A stretch of DNA of 64,000 nt from Cycas panzhihuaensis (Eukaryota > Cycadophyta). Made by a program: the position numbers and the translations under genes. Shown here piece after piece: positions 56,690 to 64,000 of this stretch. How positions within the stretch are numbered: position 1 is the stretch's first letter; each line of letters begins with the position of its first letter. The notes beneath the pieces are model-generated. The model did not search any database, had not been told where the DNA came from, and was given only the letters and a program-made list of their open reading frames with translations. The stretch spans positions 139,569,741-139,633,740 of the forward strand of contig CM041465.1 of assembly GCA_023213395.1 (NCBI GenBank). Direction: 5' to 3'.

Positions 56690-57145
56690 TCTTCTTTATA
56701 TTTCTTGTTTCAAGATCTTCTTTTACTCTAAAATGAGTATAGACTATCATGTACATATCAATGAATTTTATTTTTTTAAAATGCTCTAAAATTTTTGCTA
56801 CTAATGAGCTTAAATTATGGTAGCTTATTGCTTCAAAAATTCACTTATTAAAGAGCATAAACTATGATAGTGAATTACTTTAAAAATTTATTTATTAAAG
56901 AGCTTAAACTATGATAGTGAATCACTCTGAAAACTCATCTATTAATGACCTTATAACTATGATAAAAATTAAGCTCTAATACTCAATTATTGATGAGCCT
57001 AAACTATGGTAATCAAGCTCTAAAATTTTCATTATTAATGAATTTAAGCTATGACAATCCATCTTTTCAAGCTTTGAGAGCCATCATCTATTAACGAACT
57101 TAAAAACTATAATAGATTATCTCTAATGCTCTAACAAAGGGATCT
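56690..57145. repeat. Degenerate minisatellite array upstream of Tat-2 3' LTR
   Basis: Roughly eight to nine diverged units of about 40-55 bases share the core aagagcttaaactatgatag followed by an AT-rich tail with ctctgaaaa or similar. Arrays in the 3' untranslated region are a known trait of Tat/Ogre elements and a known source of plant satellites. Confidence 0.75.
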
Positions 57146-57589
57146 TGTCTCCAAAGAATGGTTGATGGGACAAAACTATGACCACCCAGTTACTAAGCCT
57201 CATCTAATCAATTGGCATTGTTGGCAGTATCATTGATTGAGTTAAGTTCCTAAGTCTGATCCAGTTTATAGGCATATCTAGTAGTACCTTAGATTGAATA
57301 AGTGGTAAGTCCCATCTTATCTTGTTTTTTAAGCCCTATCTATTTAGTAGGCCTTTTTGTGACACTTTTGATTTACCATTAAAATGAAGTTATGATCTAT
57401 TCTTAACTAATTTTGATAGGTTTTTCAAGGCTAATTGAACTTTCTTTTACCTTCCATCATCCATACATTTATAATTTAATTCCTTTATTTTTTAGAGACT
57501 ATTATTCTTGAAGCATTGCCACCTCTCATCATCATGCTTTAATCTTAAAACAAGAGCTTCAAGTATTAAGACGATAAATATTTCCCTAA
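57146..57589. other. Tat-2 sequence between minisatellite and 3' LTR
   Basis: No gene seen. No convincing polypurine tract was identified at the LTR junction. Confidence 0.45.
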
Positions 57590-59949
57590 AATCTAGCCCC
57601 TTAGTTGATTTCTATATGCCTAGTTGATATTTATTGATCATGGGAATGTTATTTATCAAATGAGAGTTTATTTAATTGATTGTTAATGAACATCATGATA
57701 TATTTTTATTGAATTTGTGTGATTTTTGTGAAGTATTATATTGATATTTTGAATGAATGATGTTTTGATGATGATGAATGTATTATTATGTCTTCTATGT
57801 GTCAATGAATAAAACCATAGCATCAAAATCTTTCCCCTAATCCATTATAATTCACTTTTTCTTTTTAAAACACTCCTTATTCCCATCTTTTCGTCTTGAT
57901 TTTATATTTTGATTATTAATTTTTAGCTCTTTTTTTTTCTATACTTAATTCATTACTTCTTCTGGGCTACTTTTATTTTTTATGAAGTTATTTTACTTTA
58001 ATCTTTTTGTAACACTCTAAGTTTTTTTAAAGTTTATTTGGTAAATTTTATATTTGTTGCCATCATGTTTTTAGTATTTCCAAAAATGTGATCAATCACA
58101 TTTTATATATAAAGTTATATTTTTTGCCATACATAAAATATAACTGATTATATTTTATGTACAAAATCACATTTTTTACTATTATACATGTAAAATTTTT
58201 TAGGTCATATATGCCATTTTTTTCTCTGTTTTCACATCTCATCACCTAGAATTAGTGCTATCGCCTTCTTTTTCACTCAAAAACTCTAGGATCGATCAAA
58301 GGAGAATAATTATGACATCTTTTGGCAAGGAAAAAGTATAAAAAGAAGTAATCAAGAGAAAAGATACTTAGAGATATTAATAATACTATTGTTTAGCTCT
58401 ATTTTTATTACTTACTTAAATGTTTATCTTCTACAAGTCTTTAATCTAAGCTCTAACTTTCTCATCATAAATTTGGTAATGATTTTCTATCACTCTTTCT
58501 TATATTTTTTGAATGGTTACTTATCCTATTATGCCTTGTTTATTCTATATTCTTTATCTTGGCTCTAGTTCTTGTTGTGATTTCTGTTTGCTTAGAAAAA
58601 TCTTGGTTGAAAGGTCAACCCTTTATGGGGTTCATAAGGGTTTGCTATAGAGAAGAGAGATCTACCTCTTCATTATATTTCATAGCTTTTCCCTCCTATT
58701 CTCTATAGCAATCAAGATTCTAAGAGGTCTTTGTCTCATCTCTTTTGAATTGGTGCTAGTTTTAGTGGTTTCTTTATAAATTCCTTATTTTGTTGCCTAT
58801 TTTAAAAGGAAAAATTAGTGAAAGATTGATCAATAAGAGGAAGATTTATATCCTAAGATACATATATGGTTACATATGCAAAGGCTTCTTATGATTATAT
58901 GATATCCTTTTCTTGATTCATCATTTTTTTTTACTTTACTTCTTCTTGTGAAAGATGTAGAATTGAAAAAGGATAAAGTGAATAAACTTTATATATTTAT
59001 GTTTACTCTTTTCTTTCATAAAATATGAAATGAATTCATTGATCTTATGGTTTCCTATTCTTGTGTAAATCATGAAATCTTTTTATGCTCTTAATCTAAC
59101 TTCTCATTTAATTATATGAGCTAAGTTCTTACTTGCATGTTGAATATGCATCTTGTGTGTCATCTTTTATGGACTATTCAAACAAACTTTAAGCTTGCAT
59201 ATTAAGTTTTTACTTTGCATGTTTTATTTTGTGCTTCCTTTCCTTTATTTGAAGTCATTCAATTGTTAAAAGATTGTAAAGCTTATTAAAAATCATATAT
59301 GCAAGAGGAAGAAGTATAAAAAGAGTTTCATACCACTTCAATCTTCAATGTATAGGTATATATAAAAGGTTTATTTTATAAAGTTTCATTATTACATCCT
59401 TTCATTTGAAATAAAAGGTTGTTTGAAAAAATTAAAAAATAGTTTCCTTTGATTTTGAGTAAAATTTACTTTTATATTAAAAAAAATAAAAAAGAAAAAT
59501 GTGTAGGTTTTCTTCTTCCTTTGGTTGATTTAAAAGGTGATTTCTCTTAAGTTTATTAATTTCTTTGACAATTTTATAAGTGTATAATCATATCTTTATG
59601 TTTACCTTTTCTTCATTTGATTAAACCCAAAACATGAAAGATATAATAAAAGAAAGAATAAGAAAAACAAAACAAAAATATTATTAGTGTAGCTCTGAAC
59701 TTAGATCTCCTCTACTTGTTTATGTAGGCTAGCATATTATATCACCAAGCTATCACTACATATTCTAGCCCCATACTTTCAAAATAACTCAAGCATAAAA
59801 CGCAAACAAGTTGATACTCCTCCTTAATAATTGGACAAAGTTGGTTCTAGGGTTCCTATAGCTCTAAACATCTCCTAATATTAAGTTGAAATAGAAGAAA
59901 CATAAAATTTATTGAGAGATGATTATCCTAGATAGATTCCAAACAACCA
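57590..59949 (+). repeat. Tat-2 3' LTR, uninterrupted
   Basis: It matches the two halves of the 5' LTR. It holds the unoccupied LINE-B target at 57865-57878 and ends ...aaacaacca at 59949. Confidence 0.87.
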
Positions 59950-60689
59950 ACTTTATTTTTAAAAATAAATAATAGGAGAAAAACATTAATTCTGAGAATT
60001 AATATTATCTCTATCACAACACTTTAATTTAATCTTTTTAAGTAAATTGAAATTAAATTCTATCTAGGAAGATGAGTAACATCTTGAAGAAGCATGTGAA
60101 TCTAAAGTAGAAGAATTAAAGCATATATAAGGATAAGACAATAAAGAGTAAGAATCTACCTTCAAGTAGTTTGAAGAATAATTAACCATAAAACTATAGT
60201 AGTATATTAACTAAAATAAGATAATTATTGTAAGTTTAAATCATATTAGATATTCTTCCATTTCTTTTAGCAATTTTTATTACAATAAGATATGCAATGG
60301 AAATCATGATTAGATGGATCAATCTATCAAACATTAAAAAATTGATTTCAAAACATTTGATAAAATTCCATTCCAATGAATATCTCTTATTATACTACTA
60401 TTGCACTTGCCCTTACTCTTATCTTATATTTTATAAACACACTATACATATTTAAATATAATATTAGATAGAATATTAATCCTACATAAAATAACACATA
60501 TGATGTGAGAGTCACAACTCCTATTGACTCATCACTCATATAACATTAAAAAAATCCTAAATCTAATATAGTATAAATATTAAGGGGAGGTGAATAACCT
60601 AAAGTTATGAGACTAAAATAAATGTTAATATTCAATACTTTCTTTAAATGTTTATTTTATTTTTCCTATCATATAAACCATCCTTAAGA
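59950..60689. other. AT-rich stretch, nothing recognised
   Basis: The sequence between Tat-2 and the minus-strand copia remnant has no domain or repeat that I could identify. Confidence 0.5.
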
Positions 60690-62600
60690 GTTTAGAATTT
60701 ATCATATGCCAGTGGTTCGGTGAAGATGTTAGCTAATTGTTCTTCTATCAGCATGTACACCATCTTAATTATAACTTTTAAAATTAATTCTTTAATAAAG
60801 TAATGATGCATCTTAATATACTTGGTATGAGAATGAAATACCAAATTTTTTGCAATCTTCAAAGTGCTCTGATTATCACAGTATAAGATAGTTGGTTCTA
60901 ATTATTGTAATCCTATGTCCTCTAGATTTTGTTGTAACTAAATTCCTTCAATAAATGTTGCAACTACAAATGTGTACTTTACTTCAATAGATAATAAAAT
61001 AATATTTAATTATTTTTTATTGTTCCATATGATTGTAGTTGAACTCAAACTAAAATAATATCTAAAAGTTGACCTTTCTCTATCTACACATCTAACCCAA
61101 TTAAAATTTATAAATCCTATCAACTTAAAACTATCATTATGCTAGAATTTAAGTCTATAGTGAATCATCCCTTTCAAGTATTTAAGGATCCTCTTTTAGA
61201 TTTCTAGTGACTTTATTTTGGCACTATCATAAACCTAGATAATATTCCAACTATAAAAGATATATCAAGTCTAGTAGTAATAAGGTATATTAGACTCTCT
61301 ACCAATTTCCTATATAATAGTAAATCAACGTTTACTTTACCATCTTCCATCGCTAATCTAAAACCTATCTCCATGGAGACAGGTATATGTTTATAATCAT
61401 CTATTATAAATTTCTTCAAAAATTTCTAAGTGTATTTTGCTTGTAAGGTAAAGATATGTTGAGGCCTTTGCCATACTTTTATTCTAAGCAAGTAGTATAG
61501 AGTCTCTAGATCTATCATCTAAAAGTAATAACTAAGATCTCCTTTCAAGCATAATATCATGTTGATATTATTATCTATAATAAATAAATGATCAATATAT
61601 AACACCATAAACATGACTTTATTATTCTCTACTTTGATGTATAAGTTGGAGTTAGTTGGAGATATCTCAAACCTATTCTTCTGAAAATAGTGATCAATCC
61701 TTTTATACCAAGTTCTAAATGCCTATTTTAAATTATATAAGGTCTTCTTAAGTTGGTATATGAAGTGCTTATGATCTTTTCTAACAAATCCAAGTAGTTA
61801 TTCCATGCAAATTTCTTCTTTTGAATCCCAATTCAAAAATGTACTTTTTACATCCATCTACTGTAGTTGCCAATTAAATTATATAACTATCATAATAATA
61901 ATATGAATGGTATTCATCTTTATTACAAGAGTGAATATTTCTTCATAGTTGATCCCTTCTTACTACTTGAAGCCTTTTGCTACAAGTTGTGCTTTGTATT
62001 TGTCTACATAACTATCATATTAGACTTAGTCCCATAGATCAATTTGCATCTAATTACATGCTTACTATTAGGTAATTCTACCAAATTTGATATATAGTTC
62101 TTCTTTATTATTTGGATTTCAATCTCCATAGTATCATATCATTTTTACTCTTTAAGTGCATTTTCAACTATAGATGGTTCATCTACATCTAATACATATA
62201 TTATAAGAGTTATGTTTACATGTTCAAAGGGTTACATTTTTTTTTTTTATTGTTCCTTAAAATCAAGTAACATTTTCTCAACATCCTCTATATTTTTCAA
62301 ATATTATTTTGGTAGATTATTTATTAAAGATAAAGGTAAAGTATTAAACAATTTGTTTGGTTTAACTCAATATTTGACTTTGACTCTTTCTTAAGCTTAT
62401 GCTCAAAATTAACTTTTGGAAACTAAAAGGATTATAATTCTCTTACTTCACTAATGTCAAATGGCTCATATTCTAGTTGGGTAATATCATGTGAAGAATT
62501 GCATTTAGGAAACTCTTCAACCTAGTTCTCAAAATCAACATTCTAAGTCTAGTCTTCCTAAAAGATTACATCATGAGTTGCGTGGATCTTTTAAGTCAAT
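60690..62600 (-). mobile_element. Copia-2: RT and RNase H remnant of a Ty1/copia element
   Basis: The minus strand reads RT in pieces: a YVDD-equivalent YIDH near 61590, then LLYRKLVESLIYLITTRLDI and FIVGILSRFM (61213-61419). RNase H follows with LYCDNQSTLKIAKNLVFH and KYIKMHHYFIKELI (about 60750-60900) and ends near 60690 with LANIFTEPL. Upstream RT blocks up to about 62150 are visible as fragments. No LTRs were found. The catalytic pair is altered and stops are many. It is only distantly related to the copia element at 2853. Confidence 0.85.
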
Positions 62601-62671
62601 AATTTGTATACTCTATATGCTTTACTTTTTTCAATATATCAAAAAAAGATGCATTATGTGCTTTTATCATC

Positions 62672-64000
62672 TGGACGTGCATCTACGGGATAACTACCTA
62701 ACTAGTAGGTGTAGAGAGAACGGGTGGTGAAACAATGGAAGGTGGGACCTAAGAGGAGAGTAACTATCACGCAGAGTGCCCCGTGCGCCGGAGCGCGAGT
62801 TCGGGAACTGCAATGGAATATGGCTACTATCAGGTGGTCCTTCACCGCTTCGAGCAAGGGGTGAAGATGCGTAGGGCAAACCTGGGTTGACCTAGAGACA
62901 GGACCCTCCCACCCTTGGGTGGCCAGAAGAGGGGAAGAGAAGACCCAAAAGGGATAGGCCAAGAGTATGCCTACACAACCTAACTGGGTGCATAAGTGAT
63001 GCAGGAGGCAAGGAACTTGTGTGGTTAAGGAGAGAAGGAGAAAGGTAGGGAAAGGGGGTTCCTACAACCTTTCCTATAGACAGTAAGGGTACGTGCAACA
63101 AAATAAAAGAAATGCAACCAAATACAAGACCAAATTTTTCCCTTTTATCTTCCAATATGCTAGTTACTAAAGGAGAAATAAAAGGAAAAAAAAAGGAGGT
63201 AGCAAAGTGGAGCAAGACGTGCACCTGGACCAAGGGCATGCGTGACGAAAGCCTTGTCGAGGAGCACCAAACCACTCCACATGGCGCGTTGGATGCAAGA
63301 TGTTGCGGCGGGTGGAAAAAGGGGGCTTCCTTACCTTCCCCAGAAAATCAAATGCAATGCCAAAGAAAGAAAGGAAGCACCAACTAATAAATGAAACAAC
63401 ATGAAAATATAACATATACAAAGGTACTTACCAGTAACGGTACTAACGGATGATATCCTCCACGCTCCCTGAATACCTAAGTGAGGGAGGCAAGGGGTTT
63501 GCCTCAGCCAAAGAGCAGCAAAGCGGGGCTGAGAAATCAGCCCAGATTTGAAGCACAGTAGGTTTGAGACCCTGCTAAGGAGATGTGAGGGGAAACACCT
63601 GCACTTGGGGCACTTATGGACTGCCTAGGCAAAGATCAACTGGAAACCACTCCAAAGGGGGCCTCTCCAAGCTGTATGAGGGGCTGGGAGAATGTCTTAG
63701 CCACGCCAAAGGAGAGCTAGGCACTGTAGGAGGGACACAGGCCTAGTTGCAGCAGCAGAACAGCAGAGAAGAGCAGAGCAGGATGATGTTTCCTTAGAGA
63801 GCAATTCCAAAAGTGAGCAAAAGAATCCCCAAAAATGAGTCAAAAATGGCTTAAGTACTCAAGTAAAACCCTAAAGCAAGCGATTAGGGCCCGACTGGGA
63901 GAGAATTAAGGCGCGAGCCACATGGCAGTTTGAAATAAATGCGAAATTACCATGGCAGATTTTAAAAAATAACCTAAGATAGTCGTATCATTATCTGCAT
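62672..64000 (-). repeat. Third Tat-1-family LTR, partial, running off the window
   Basis: TGGACGTGCATCTACGGGAT at the left edge matches the outer end of the Tat-1 LTRs, and homology continues in order to the window end, where it corresponds to about 9900 of the Tat-1 LTR. It lacks roughly 0.7 kb relative to Tat-1 (about 8640-9410) and is clearly more diverged than the Tat-1 pair. It may be a solo LTR or the 3' LTR of a further element to the right. Confidence 0.88.

Larger units (their letters stand above)
40600..59949 (+). mobile_element. Tat-2: non-autonomous Tat-like gypsy element with LINE-B and LINE-C inside
   Basis: LTRs of about 2.4 kb (about 40600-47083 without LINE-B, and about 57590-59949) frame an interior with gag homologous to Tat-1 gag, a protease, a pre-RT linker, then directly an extra RNase H-like domain and a minisatellite array. 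RT and integrase are absent even after removing LINE-C, so this copy depended on others. The net length without LINEs is about 11.8 kb. The outer LTR edges and the duplication were not resolved: similarity between the copies fades gradually at the left edge. Confidence 0.82.

Noticed and set aside
56690-57145. Repeat array as a CRISPR array
   Set aside because: Units are diverged, of variable length and without unique spacers, in a plant retroelement 3' region.

Overview
This is plant nuclear DNA from a large, repeat-rich seed-plant genome. It is AT-rich, has no intact host gene, and consists almost entirely of nested, decayed retrotransposons: Ty1/copia, Ty3/gypsy of the Tat and chromovirus types, and plant L1-type LINEs with a C-terminal RNase H. 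The species cannot be named from the sequence. I saw no tRNA, rRNA, CRISPR or bacterial-type gene.

The left half is a three-level nest that can be unwrapped by its target-site duplications (TSDs). A copia element (2853-31591, TSD agata, plus strand) was split by a 5'-truncated LINE, LINE-A (5887-26437, 18-bp TSD, minus strand). LINE-A was then split by a 16.8-kb Tat-type gypsy element, Tat-1 (7716-24505, minus strand, 2.7-kb LTRs). Tat-1 carries gag, protease, RT, RNase H and integrase on the minus strand. Between integrase and the 3' LTR it carries two further things. One is an RNase H-like domain (10924-11202). The other is an antisense, three-exon, plant-mobile-domain (PMD) gene with its own TATA box, a start codon placed just before a splice donor, and a coiled-coil tail (11726-14399). 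This is the most interesting object in the window.

The copia element sits in an older, barely readable element: flank 1-2847 joins 31597-34639, which includes a probable polypurine tract and LTR start at 31705-31716. Next comes a complete but dead chromovirus (34645-40262, minus strand, TSD gataa) with a decayed chromodomain.

The right half is a second Tat-like element, Tat-2 (about 40600-59949, plus strand). LINE-B has invaded its 5' LTR; the 3' LTR still shows the empty site. LINE-C has invaded its interior. Tat-2 keeps gag, protease, a pre-RT linker and a 3'-terminal RNase H-like domain followed by a minisatellite array, but has no RT or integrase, so it is non-autonomous. LINE-C retains a 5' UTR, ORF1 and an ORF1/ORF2 stop-start overlap, but lost its RT by an internal deletion. 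The window ends with a minus-strand copia pol remnant (60690-62600) and a partial third Tat-1-family LTR (62672-64000) running off the edge.

Reading frames throughout are broken mostly by changes that look like cytosine deamination (CAG to TAG, CAA to TAA, CGA to TGA on the coding strand; GAT to AAT at catalytic Asp). This fits long-silenced, methylated repeats. Coordinates of LTRs and TSDs come from reading both copies side by side by eye; domain limits inside broken ORFs are approximate.
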